Origin: Pohlia nutans
Lineage: Eukaryota > Streptophyta > Bryopsida > Bryales > Mniaceae
Assembly: GCA_022496805.1 (NCBI GenBank)
Contig: CM040100.1
Location: forward strand, 21,605,009 to 21,669,008
Length of the DNA: 64,000 bases
Direction of reading: 5' to 3'
Part shown: one piece after another, positions 47,452 to 57,722 of the stretch
Layout of the letters: every line of letters starts with the position of its first letter
Position numbering within the stretch: position 1 is the stretch's first letter
Notes under the pieces: generated by a model
Told to the model about the DNA's origin: nothing
Database searches by the model: none
What the model saw: only the letters and a program-made list of their open reading frames with translations
Translations under genes and position numbers: made by a program

Positions 47452-47896
47452 GTAAGAAAACTTCAACGTCACTTCCACACCCGCCATCTCATTCATGACC
47501 TAATTGCAGTCTTCGCTACGTAACGCGAAAACATGACAAATCACTAAAAGGAAACTGGTCGCTTCTCACTGCTTTTTTGAGCCATTTCATATATCTACAC
47601 AAAATCATACAAAGCATGGACAACGTGTGACTGTTTCACCACAGTGCTCTGGTAGTGCCATCGAAATCTCAGACAAAGAAAATGCACTTTGAATACTGGT
47701 TTAGGGTTTAGGGTGATAGACCTGATCGTTCACAGTGCCCAGCAACAGCTGTCTGGCGGTGATCAGCGGTGCACAGCGACGAGCAGACACAACAAGAAAT
47801 GCGAGCCGAGTGCCAGGGACAGAGCGAGATGTCGGAGTGAGCGGGAGCGAGGTGGCAGAGCAGAACCTGGAGTGACCAGGAGCGGAGCAGTCGCAG
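47452..47896. other. Spacer, GC-richer, with telomere-like motif
   Basis: Includes TTTAGGGTTTAGGG at about 47700-47714 and then a GC-richer stretch leading into the minisatellite. Possibly further captured promoter or leader sequence. No protein recognised. Confidence 0.4.
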
Positions 47897-48115
47897 GAGC
47901 ACTCACAGGAGGTAAGCATGCAAGCAGACAGCGAGAGTGCTGAGCACTCACAGGAGGCAAGCATGCAAGCAGACAGCGAGAGTGCTGAGCACTCATAGGA
48001 GGCAAGCAGACAGCGAGAGTGACATAGGCAAGCAGACAGTGAGAGTGATGAGCACTCACTGGAGGCAAGCAGACAGCGAGAGTGACAGAGGCAAGCAGAC
48101 AACGAGAGTGATGAG
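47897..48115 (+). repeat. Minisatellite, units of about 45 bp shortening to about 30 bp
   Basis: Repeats built from GAGCACTCACAGGAGGCAAG and GCAAGCAGACAGCGAGAGTG words, about five to six copies with internal deletions. Overlapping open frames on both strands reflect the repeat. Confidence 0.85.
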
Positions 48116-48802
48116 CGAGGAGAAGAAACAAGTGTGAGGAGAAGTGGCATGGCGGGGTCTTAAGAGCCAGGCCCAACGGTGCCTACCTCGTGGCTGCATC
48201 CTCCAGCTCATTTTCCTGCTCATCGCCAATAATAACGAGCCAGGCAAAATAGATTAAAATATCACCAAAAAAAGACGAAACCATGTGTGCATGGATGGCT
48301 CCCTTGCTCGCTGGTTGTTCATCCAATGTATATTTTCAAACATTAGGGTTTACAGTAAACCTAATAGAGTGGCGGCTACCAACTAAAAGGAGCCTATCCC
48401 AGCTCGATAGAATTGCACCTGATATTCTTATATAAAGGTAAGCTCTCATTCCGCTCCTTCTTCTCTTCTAATGTGGAGTGACGTTTTTGACAACGATGTA
48501 GCGAGCTAGGTGTTATTACATTAAACTGTAAAAGGTCTCACACAAACACTACAAAAGACATTCAAAGGTTAGCCATACATTCAATCTCCATAATTTTCAT
48601 AATTACAGTTCAATTGCATAGGAGTGGGAATATGATGTACAAAGCAAAGTTGTAAATGTCAACGTGTAGATCACATCTGTATGGTTGGATTTATCAATTT
48701 TATCATTAATATTTTGTAATTACATTTTCAAGGTTTTATTTTGAAATTCAATTAAAAATCCCAAATTAACACAAAGTTTGCACTAAATTTCTTTTAGTTT
48801 GA
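48116..48802. other. Central spacer of the 14-kb transposon, right part
   Basis: Nothing recognisable. AT-rich towards the second array. Confidence 0.5.
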
Positions 48803-49290
48803 AGGGGGGTGGGAACATGCCCACCCCCCTCCAAAATTTTCATTTAATTTCTTTTAGTTTAAAAGGAGGGGGGGGAGGGGGGTGGGAACATGCCCACCCC
48901 CTTCCAAATTTTTCATTTAATTTCTTTTAGTTTAAAAGGGGGGGGGGGGGGGAGGGGGGTGGGAACATGCCCACCCCCCTCCAAAATTTTCATTTAATTT
49001 CTTTTAGTTTGAAGGGGGGTGGGAACATGCCCACCCCCCTCCAAAATTTTCATTTAATTTCTTTTAGTTCGAAGGGGGGTGGGAACATGCCCACCCCCCT
49101 CCAAAATTTGCACCTAATTTCTTTTAGTTGTAAGGAGGGTGGGAACATGCCCACCCCCCTCCAAATTTTTCATTTAATTTCTTTTAGTTTGAAGGGGGGT
49201 GGGAACATGCCCACCCCCTTCCAAATTTTTTTTGCTAATTTCTTTTAGTTGTAAGGGGGGGTGGGAACATGCCCACCCCCCTCCAAAACT
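48803..49290 (-). repeat. Tandem array of eight units of about 60 bp with GC-rich palindrome
   Basis: Units carry GGGTGGGAACATGCCCACCC with spacer words such as CATTTAATTTCTTTTAGTTT. Read on the minus strand the palindrome becomes GGGTGGGCATGTTCCCACCC, matching the first array except at the centre, and the A-rich spacer then follows on the same side. The two arrays are thus in opposite orientation. Two units carry expanded poly-G runs (about 48865 and 48940). It lies just 5' of the plus-strand gene. Confidence 0.95.
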
Positions 49291-49750
49291 TGCACTTAGT
49301 TTCTTTTAGTTTCTAAACACTGGACTAGTTTTGTTGGGGGGTGGGGGGGAGAGGGGGTGGGGATACGTTAAAAGAGTGGAGCGGGGGTGGAGAGGCAAGT
49401 GTCAACCCCTTTAAAATTGGTTTGTTGCAAGAGAGCGTGGGCATTTACTTCTTGGGTGCAATGTTGTTTTAATCTATTATGGGTGGATAGCAGGATTCCG
49501 GATGCAATTCATCAAATATGGGTACTTGAATATGGAACGGTACAAGGCCCGCTTTAGGCAATTGTGGAGGGATGCCAAATCAAAAAGAAAGTGTCATTCC
49601 ATCCTTATCCTTTGGGATTAATAGGAACAAATCCATGGAAGTGGCTCTTCTTAATATTGATGGGATTGTCGTCGCTACAGGGGTGGTAAAAAAAATGTCT
49701 GTGGGATGCATAATTGGAGGTCGACCTTTGAGAGCAACTGGTGAAGTAGT

Positions 49751-51286
49751 CACTACTAGAGAGTGCGTAAAAACCAAGACAAAACCAACACACATCTGTT
49801 GAAACCAACAGAGAATGAGTTTAACGTAGCAAACATTTAGTCATCTGCACAGAACCAACAAGTTTTCTCTTGGAACCAACAAGTTCCTGTTGATTTTCCT
49901 CTTGGAACCAACAAGTTTTCTCTTAAAACAGTAAATAAGAACAGTAATTAAAAAACAGTAAATAAAAACAGTAAATAAAAACACTAATTAAAAATAGTGA
50001 TTAAAAAACAGTAAATAAAAACAGTAATTAAAATAGTAATAAAAAACAGTAAATAAAAAATAGTAATTAAAAACAGTAATTTAAAACATTAATTTAAAAC
50101 ATTAATTAAAATAAAGTAAATGAAAACAGTAATTAAAAAACAGTAAATAAAAACAGTAAATAAAAATAGTAATTAAAAACAGTAAATAAAAACAGTAAAT
50201 AAAAATAGTAATTAAAAAACAGTAAATAAAAACAGTAAATAAAAACACTAACTAAAAATAGTGATTAAAAAAGTATATAAAAATAGTAAATAAAAACAGT
50301 AATTAAAAATAGTAATTAAAATAGTAAATAAAAACAGTAAATAAAAAACAGTAAATAAAAAATAGTAATTAAAAACAGTAATTGAAAACATTAATTAAAC
50401 TAAAGTAAATGAAAACAGTAATTAAAAACAGTAATTAAAAAACAGTAAATAAAAACAGTAATTAAAAAACAGTAAATAAAAACAGTAAATAAAAAAACAG
50501 TAATTAAAACAGTAATTAAAACAGTAATTAAAAAACAGTAATTAAAAAACAGTAAATAAAAATAGTAATTAAAAATAGTAATAAAAAAACAGTAAATAAA
50601 AACAATAAATAGTATGTAGTAGATAGAAGACAGTAAACGATACATAGTAAATATTATACCGTATATAGTAGATATTATATAGTATACAGTAAATAGAAAT
50701 TAGAGAGTAACTTGGGGCCTCTATATACAAAACTTTTAAATACTCCTCCTACATCATGTGTGGAGTGGTGGCTTAGTGGCTAAGGCCTCCATGCGGGAGC
50801 TAAGAGGTTCAAGGATCAAACCCCTTGGCCCCCGACCTTGGCTTAGCCTAGCTTGGTAGGTAGGTGGCTAAGTCCTTGAGCCTAGGCTAGGCTAGGTGGT
50901 CCGCCTTTAGTATTTACTGTTTTTAATTACTATTTACTGTTTTTATTTACTGTTTTTTAATTACTGTTTTTAATTACTATTTACTGTTTTTATTTACTGT
51001 TTTTTAATTACTATTTTTAATTACTATTTACTGTTTTTAATTACTGTTTTTTAATTACTGTTTTTAATTACTATTTACTGTTTTATTTACTGTTTTTTAA
51101 TTACTGTTTTTAATTACTATTTACTGTTTTTATTTACTGTTTTTATTTACTATTTTTATTGAACCAACACCGAACCAAGATAATTCTCTTGATTGTGATC
51201 CGGAATCAACTGTTCCTAACCCGCATAGAACCAACAGAATTTCTGTTGATTTTGTGCGGGTTAGGAACCCCATTTCTCTAGTAGTG
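49751..51286. mobile_element. 1,536-bp CACTA-type foldback element with satellite arms
   Basis: Ends CACTACTAGAGA and TCTCTAGTAGTG, flanked by the 3-bp duplication AGT (49748-49750 and 51287-51289). Insertion splits a coding frame that is restored by precise removal. The left arm (about 49925-50640) is an array of ACAGTAAATAAAA and ACAGTAATTAAAA words. The right arm (about 50905-51165) is the same array inverted, so the element can fold into a giant hairpin. Subterminal AACCAACAGA words recur. No transposase is encoded; CMC/En-Spm superfamily, non-autonomous. Confidence 0.92.
50755..50905 (+). mobile_element. tRNA-derived SINE-like sequence in the CACTA loop
   Basis: TGGCTTAGTGG is a perfect match to a Pol III box A, and about 35 bp on, GGATCAAACCC matches box B with one difference. 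The tail holds TAGCCTAGCTTGG and AGGCTAGGCTAGG repeats. It sits in the single-copy loop between the inverted satellite arms. Confidence 0.6.
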
Positions 51287-54072
51287 AGTTCATGTACAAA
51301 GTGTTGAAGACGAAAATGCACATGTGTATGAATAATACATGTGTAAAATGGGAGAGTGTTTGGACAAAATCATTTGTTGGCCTCGGAATAATATTCAAAA
51401 ATTGACGCATAGTGATTCACATGTGCCTATGGGAAATTCAACACAATCGCCTCTTTCATCCCAAAGATCTCCGGGAAGTATAAGTGAAGTTGGAAGCAAT
51501 AGCACCCCACGAAGTTCACAGTTAATTCATACAACAGATGGTTTGCCTGCATCTCCTCCAAGGCATTCATATATACATAAGGTTCGTAATCGGAAACCAC
51601 CTAGAAGTCCTCGGGTCCTTGGAATGAGAAGAAAGGATAATGTTACCTTGACAACAGTTATGGATGCAAAAAATAAAAAAGTTTGTTCCAAGTGTTGTTT
51701 ACAAACAATCAATGCATTTGATTTGTTATCCTTGAGGTATGAAGCTTGGAGGAGCAAAGATTACAAACATCGGGCTTCTTGGTTGGTGACTACATTACGG
51801 GCATTTATGGTCGCAAAGGAAAATATGCAAGACAAATGCAAATTTGAGACCAAGATTTGTGGACACCTTGTTTGCAACGCTTGTTTTACTTTGGCAATTG
51901 GTTATTCTCTAAGGAGATTGAATACAATCATCTCTGAGATTCGGGAGAAAGATTTGTACAATCCCGTTCATGGTAATACAGGCAATCGGAGGGAATCACC
52001 GCATATATCAATGGCAAGAGCTAAATTTGAATCGTATATAAAATCTTTGGGAGAGACTCAACCGCATCGACAAGTCCGTCGCATGTGCGATGGAGCAATT
52101 GTTCCAGTGATTTGTTTACCAATGAGTGTACGTCGTCGCGAAGTCTGGACGGTTGTGAACTCCTCGCTCTCAAGGATGGGAGAGAATCAAATTGGGTTTT
52201 CTACATTTTCAAAGATGTGGCGAAGCGAATTTACAAATGTGCATGTTCCATCAGAATCTAGATTTTCCAAATGTCAACATTGTTGGGAGTACAAGGAAAC
52301 AAGGAAATCTATGCCCAATGAAGCAATGAAGAATGCCGTAGACGCAGCGTATCGTCTACACTTGGATTTGAGTGTGGAGGAGCGAAAGGATTATAGTCGA
52401 GCACGAGAAGCTGCAATTGAAACTCCCGATGATTGCATGAGTATTATTATAGACGGTATGGACCAAAACACAACTTACGTGCCCAAAATAAAGCAGAGTG
52501 TGAAAGGAATAGAGTCTCGATATGTAAAGACTCATCTATGTGGAGTTCTAGTACACGGGATTGGACTATATTGCCATGTTTGGATTGATGCACATCACAA
52601 ACATGACAGCAACCAGTTGTTACGTCAATTGTGAAGGTGTTGTAAGATGTGAAACGACGAAAAGGAAAATTGGCTCCTATCCTTCGCATTCAAGCACATA
52701 ATTGTGGGAGAGAGAACAAGAATGTATATGTACTCGGACTATGTGCAACATTGGTGGCATTGGGATTTTTCAAAGAAATCCAATTGTCATTTTTGATTGT
52801 GGGTCACACGCACGAAGACATTGATCAACGATTCAGTTTCATCTCCTCGGCATTGAAACGTGAAGATATTGATTCCCTTCCAGAGCTCTTGGAAAAAATT
52901 CGTGAGCGTCCAACACATACCGAACCTTTTGTTCATGTCGAACATTTGGAACACATTCGGGATTGGAAGAAGTTCATAACACCATATTTGAGAACGGATG
53001 CATTTGTCGGCATTAGCCAACCGCATCACTTCCGTTTCTAATGAATAATAATAAGCCTCACGTTCAATATAAACCGTACTCGAGGTCTCCAGCTTGGAAG
53101 CCAGAGCATGGACATGAATGTCTTCAAAGAATTCCTAGTATTAATTCTCAAGTAGATTTAGCAAGCGTTGCAGAACCAGATCGAAGGGAATTGCGAGCGT
53201 TGGAGGATTTCATTTTACTGAAGGAGAGGCATATTGTGCGACACATGAAAATAGAAAAGAGTTTGAAGGCGGTTGCAGAAACTTCAAAACTTATAGCATA
53301 TATGCATGAGTTTCCGTTGAAAGATAGGACCGAGGAGAGGAATTTGCCATTTTGGCCACAAGTACATGATGACATTCATCCGAATGATGTTCAATCTTCC
53401 AAAAGAAATGGGCCTGATTCTGCAATCTGCAATGTTCTTCAATCCCTCCCTCCAGTTTTGGTTTCAGATTATTTTGGACCGCGATCCCAGATGCCAAAGA
53501 ATCATAGAGTGCAGAAAGTGAGCCATACTTGTGAACGAAGGAGGGAACATCGTCAAAACCAAACCAATGCGATGAGGGCACATCCTATAACTAGTGTTGC
53601 AAATCCAATTGCAATGTTGGATTTCCATAAGGAGGTTGAGATTGGGATGTTTGTTGCAATGGAGACCAGCAATGAAGATATGGATAATGGTATTCCCTTT
53701 TTTATAGGGAAAGTATTGAAAACAGTTGCACAAAAAACTTCTGATGGTGAGGCTCAAGTTTTGTGGTACCAACCAAAAATGCCTATAGGATTAAAGGACG
53801 ATATTGGAAAATTCTTCAAACGGTATCAGAATTGCATAGAGCGGATGTGGGAGCCTTCAAGGGAATGTAATGATTTTGTGCCAATCAAGTCAATCTTTAG
53901 TGCTTGGAAGAATACTGTGGGGACAAGGAATGTAACAAGTGTATTAGGAATACGCATAGAAAAGGAGATGAAGATCCCAGATGACCAAAAAAATTCAATG
54001 TATCACCATTTGGAGGCTATAGAGTGGCAACACGTAGGATGTCTCGATATAGTTATGACAAATGTTGCTTGA

Positions 54073-54379
54073 CCTTCCAATAAATGATGTTGCTATCGAA
54101 TTATTGTAATAAAAGCTACAAAATGTTGTAATTTATATTTTACCAATCTTCCAATGAAGTTGTGTGTTATTTGTTTCATTGAATGCATGCCAATTGGAGT
54201 GTATGCATATGAATGTGAAATTGAATGGTTCGTTTCACTGCGGACATGCATATATTAAAAACATTCATTGAATGTTTGTAAAATTTATGTACATTCAATT
54301 TTGGCACTTTATAGGTAAATTATGACTATACTTTCTTCAAAGGTACAAAATTTCAGCATGTGCACTTTTTATATGGCAG
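54073..54379. other. Right subterminal region of the 14-kb transposon
   Basis: Short AT-rich region, no coding. Contains several GAATG and CATTCA words that make imperfect inverted repeats near 54175-54300. Confidence 0.5.
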
Positions 54380-54404
54380 GTGCACTTTTAACGAAACAAG
54401 TGTT

Positions 54405-55455
54405 GTATTAGTTTTCTTATTTCCCAAACTGCTTTGTTGTGTCTTTTAGTTCTTAGTGCGTGTATATGGTGTTGTTTGTAGAGTAAGAGTACATGTAGCC
54501 ATGTGTCTGCATCTTGTGAGTTGCAAATGGGACATGTTTTTGAGGGGAATCTTTGTATACCGAAGATTAGTTGTTTTCTGGCGTTTCCCATGTATTGGCG
54601 GGTTTTTAATTTTAGTATGCTTGTTTTCTGTGAATCTGTTATTTCTGGGTTATTCCAAAAATCATTGGATATTTCGTTATCTATGATGGGGTTCATGGTC
54701 CATTTGTTGATGTTGGGGAAGTCTTTTGCCAATATTTCTAGATTATTTTCTTGGTCATATTTCTTTATGTATTCATCCAGACATCTAACTGGTCCTTTGT
54801 CAAGTCTTTTGTTACGACCGGGCCATGTGTCTTTTTGGAAGTAATAGGGTGTAGTGTGTGCGAATTCATGTAGGTTGGCAGCAAATTGGTAGTCTCTTTT
54901 TGTGGTACCATTTTTTGCTAGTTGGTCTGCTTGTTCGTTTCCTTCAATTTTAGTGTGTGCTTTAACTTTGTATATTGTGGTGGGTTGTGTACGTTTTTGT
55001 AGCATTTCTACCATTTCTTTTAATATGATTTTATCAGCGTGGTTGTTCTGTTGGGTTGGGTGTTTTAGTTGTGTGTTTAGTACGTGTATGCAGTTGAGAC
55101 AATCTGTAAAGATATGTGCAGGTTCATTTATATATTTGGTGGTGATCAGTGAAAGTGTTTCATGTATGACCATTAGTTCTGCTCTGAAACATGTTTGTAA
55201 TCCAGGTAATCTTTTAGATATTTGAGCTTCTGGTTTAGTTGGGTTATAGATCCCGTATCCTGCTTTTTCTTTTTTCCAATGTCCATTGTTATCTTCTTTT
55301 GGTGGTACAAAGGATCCATATGTGTAATAGCTGTATTGAGGTGGGAATTTTAATGTAGTGTTTATTTCGTAGTTTGGTAGTGGTATTATTTCTATGTTTT
55401 GGGGGTTGATATATGGTGGGTATATTAGTTTGTTCCATTTGTGCTTTTCGTGTAT
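54405..55455 (-). pseudogene. Retroelement-like ORF, N-terminal part: RNase H domain and zinc site
   Basis: Open from 55455 down to the 14-kb insertion. The RNase H fold is clear: YTYGSFVPP (the first catalytic Asp of YTDGS is Tyr here), CFRAELMVIHETLSLI (Glu kept), HIFTDCLNCIHVLN (Asp kept) and KVKAHTKIEGNEQADQLAKN (Asp kept). A zinc-binding segment follows, CPICNSQDADTWLHVLL, in which a later expected Cys appears to be Tyr. The frame continues to EIRKLI and, across the transposon, into the endonuclease half at 40349-39818. No reverse transcriptase is found upstream of 55458, where an in-frame stop occurs, so the element is 5'-truncated or represents an RNase H/endonuclease ORF only. Confidence 0.78.
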
Positions 55456-55459
55456 TTAC

Positions 55460-56720
55460 ATTACATAGCTAATAAGACACGGATAACATGCGATTGCCTT
55501 TAATGCGGATCTAGTATCGTATACGTATCATATCAACACCTTTTATTATATCCATGCGATTTCAGCATCTATCATAATGTAAATTATTGTCGTACAGCGT
55601 CCGTGTATTATTGTCGTACGACATCCGTACAAAATCAGCTGAGAATTAGTTCAAGTTTTTAATTTGAGGATGAGTTACTTATATTTCTCCACGTCACTCG
55701 CGTTCAAGGGTGTTTTCGCACTACAGTAGGATGTCATACTTATCAACATAAAAAGTTTGTAATGTTCTAAAACTATTGATTTATTGATAAAATATAATAA
55801 ATAGAGAAAATACCCAAAAAAATTAATATTTTATTTTGGAATCTTTTGGAATCTTTCAAAATAGTTTATATTATTTTGGAATATTTGAAATATTCCTAGA
55901 ATCTTCTCAAAAATATCCTTACAGTCTAATTTCCCAAAATATTTTTGATCTTCATTTATAGAATTTAGAAGCAATTAACATTAAAAATTCAATGAAATTA
56001 CATTTTATATTTTTAGAATTCAAAATTTGGTATTATTGGTTATAATTGTACTTTCATCATAGGAGCAAAAATAAGAAGATGTACAAAAAAGAACAACATT
56101 ATTTTCCAAAATAGTAAAGTTTGTAACACGAGACAATGTAGAGGTGTTGTTTTTTTGAAAGTTCCCCTAGGTGGAGTTTAACTTGGATTGGCATGATTGA
56201 AATTGGGTTTGAAAGCATACTTGATTTCCTATTAGGAAACAATTATAATTTAAACAATTTTTTAATATTTTAGTCTCGGGCAGCTCGTAAAAGGGGGCAT
56301 CAACCAAAACATGATCTCTCGAAGCATTGCGAGTTTAAAATCAGACTTTCTTTGAACTCAATTTGAGCAACTTTTCAAAACATAAAATTGCAAAAGCTTT
56401 TAATTGCTTGCTAGAATATTTTGACCATTTGAATTTTTTTTCACCAATCCCAAAGTTATGCACGTTACAATTTAGGTTTTTACTTTCATTCTATATACCT
56501 CTCTTTCATTACTTCATTTCAAGGTGAATATCCAAGGATTTATTTTATTTTATTTTTTAATTAGACCTACAACTCATTTCCCTAACATACAATCAAAAAA
56601 TTTAAATTGAAACAGAAAGGCATATATGTTGAAATGTCATAAAGAGGTAAAAAAGTTGCAAAAACATACAAAAACTTACAATGAAAAGAATGATTTTTGG
56701 TTGATTCAAACATAAAATGA
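55460..56720. other. AT-rich intergenic DNA
   Basis: The first 180 bp (about 55460-55640) are rich in CG words and near-repeats such as TTATTGTCGTACG, unlike the AT-rich rest. No gene. Confidence 0.45.
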
Positions 56721-56724
56721 AAAA

Positions 56725-57470
56725 AAAAAATGGGAAAAAATGTTTCTCCAACATAAAATAAGAAAAAACTACAAAGAAATGTTTTTAACATTGCTAAAAA
56801 TATGCAAATTGAAAAAAAAAAAACTCTCAAACATCATGATTTCATCAAAAAACAAATTCAATTTTTTTTGAAGATTTTATTTAGGTATAGAAAAAAGCCT
56901 GTATAATGTAGTGCTAAAAAAATTTGGTAAAAAAAGATTTTTTTACATTGCTAAAAACATCTAAAATCCACTGGAAAAAAACAAAAAAAAGAAGCTCACA
57001 ACCTTTAAGATTTTAGCAAAAAAAAAATCAAAAATAAAAAAATTGTGAAATTTTTTCTAGATATAGAAAAATTCTTGCATGATCTTGTGCAAAAAAAAAA
57101 TTTGGAAAAAAAGTTTTTTTTACATCGCAAAAAAACATCCAGAGTTTGCTTTAAAAAAAAAAACAGCTTACAACCACCACAATTTTGGCAAAAAACAAAT
57201 AAATTCATAATATTCTGAAAAAAATCCTAGATATAGAAAAAAAATCCTGCATGATCTAGTGCAAAGAAAAATTTGGAATTTTTTTTTACACCGCTAAAAA
57301 CATTCGAAGTCCGCCAAAAAAAAAAACAGCTCAAAGCCATCACTATTTTGGCCCAAAAAAAATAAAAAATAAAAATATTCTGAAAAAAATTCTAGATATA
57401 GAAAAAGACCTGTGTGATGTAGTGCAAAAAAAATTTGAAAAAAGAATTAAATATACATGGCAAAAAAATT
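56725..57470. repeat. Tandem repeat with period about 170 bp, four to five diverged copies
   Basis: The phrase TAGATATAGAAAAA (or a close variant) recurs at about 56883, 57057, 57229 and 57393, each followed by CTGTRTGATSTAGTGCAAA-like sequence and then by a poly-A/T block and ACATCGCTAAAAACAT-like sequence. The final partial copy seems to continue at 57738 beyond the SINE at 57523. Confidence 0.75.
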
Positions 57471-57522
57471 GCCAATGGCTACATTCCTTTATAATTATAA
57501 AAAAAATACAATTGCTTGCATC

Positions 57523-57722
57523 AAGAGTTCTAGGTGGTTTAGTGATATAGAGTATGGTTTGTAGATGGGAGGTCTCGAGTTCAATTCCGGCCACCGGCGA
57601 TAGAGCCCGGGAAACCGTGGTGGGCCTCATTGTGGTCCGGGTAGCCCGAGTAGTTGGACCGGGCAGCCCGAAATAAAATTCGGACATGGCAGAAATTTTT
57701 TTTATTTTTTTTAATAAAATTA
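57523..57722 (+). mobile_element. tRNA-derived SINE-like element
   Basis: GGTGGTTTAGTGATA (box A-like), then GAGTTCAATTCCGGCC (box B), then a GC-rich body with repeated GGGCAGCCCGA and GGGTAGCCCGA words, ending in a T-rich tract. Composition contrasts sharply with the surrounding AT-rich satellite, into which it seems inserted. Confidence 0.65.

Larger units (their letters stand above)
49572..54072 (+). pseudogene. Decayed transposase-like gene (Transposase_24-like plus DUF7869-like)
   Basis: Former single gene, now broken. Exon-like parts: 49572-49750; then, after a CACTA-type insertion (49751-51286), 51290-52634, about 52649-53041 and 53041-54072. Removing the insertion joins GEV to HVQSVEDENAHVYE in frame, then comes an in-frame TAA (51333-51335), and frameshifts near 52634 and 53041. 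The N-terminus (VALLNIDGIVVATGVV, IGGRPLRATGEV, then IICWPRNNIQKL) resembles the C-terminal module of plant Ptta/En-Spm transposases (Transposase_24). The core has a Cys pattern (CSKCC, CGHLVCNACF), IIIDGMDQNT, HNCGRENKNVYVLGLCATLV and GHTHEDIDQRFS, the landmarks I associate with DUF7869, which look like an RNase H-fold D-D-D/E triad. The expected Asp before NCGRENKN is His here, so catalysis is probably lost. Confidence 0.72.
40350..54404. mobile_element. 14,055-bp DNA transposon with 25-bp terminal inverted repeats
   Basis: Left end 40350-40374 and right end 54380-54404 are perfect 25-bp inverted repeats beginning AACACTTGTTTCGTTAAAAG. They are flanked by GT on both sides (40348-40349 and 54405-54406). 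Deleting the element and one GT joins the two halves of a minus-strand ORF exactly in frame, which fixes the borders independently. Contents from left to right: decayed minus-strand gene with a ParB-like motif (41386-44901), palindrome array (45093-46225), spacer with a captured aldo-keto reductase exon and a minisatellite, second palindrome array in inverse orientation (48803-49290), and decayed plus-strand transposase-like gene (49572-54072) split by a CACTA-type element. Both genes carry stops and frameshifts, so this copy is dead. I cannot assign a superfamily. Confidence 0.88.

Noticed and set aside
48967..49248. Open frame of repeated MPTPLQNFHLISF units in the second array
   Set aside because: It simply translates the 60-bp satellite unit, with no start context or conservation argument.
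49572..49802. 76-codon frame as a complete small gene
   Set aside because: Its last codons run into the CACTA element; the first part is the 5' piece of the transposase-like pseudogene.
50400..50645. Open frame rich in YCF and ITV on the minus strand
   Set aside because: It is a translation of the AT-rich satellite arm of the CACTA element.
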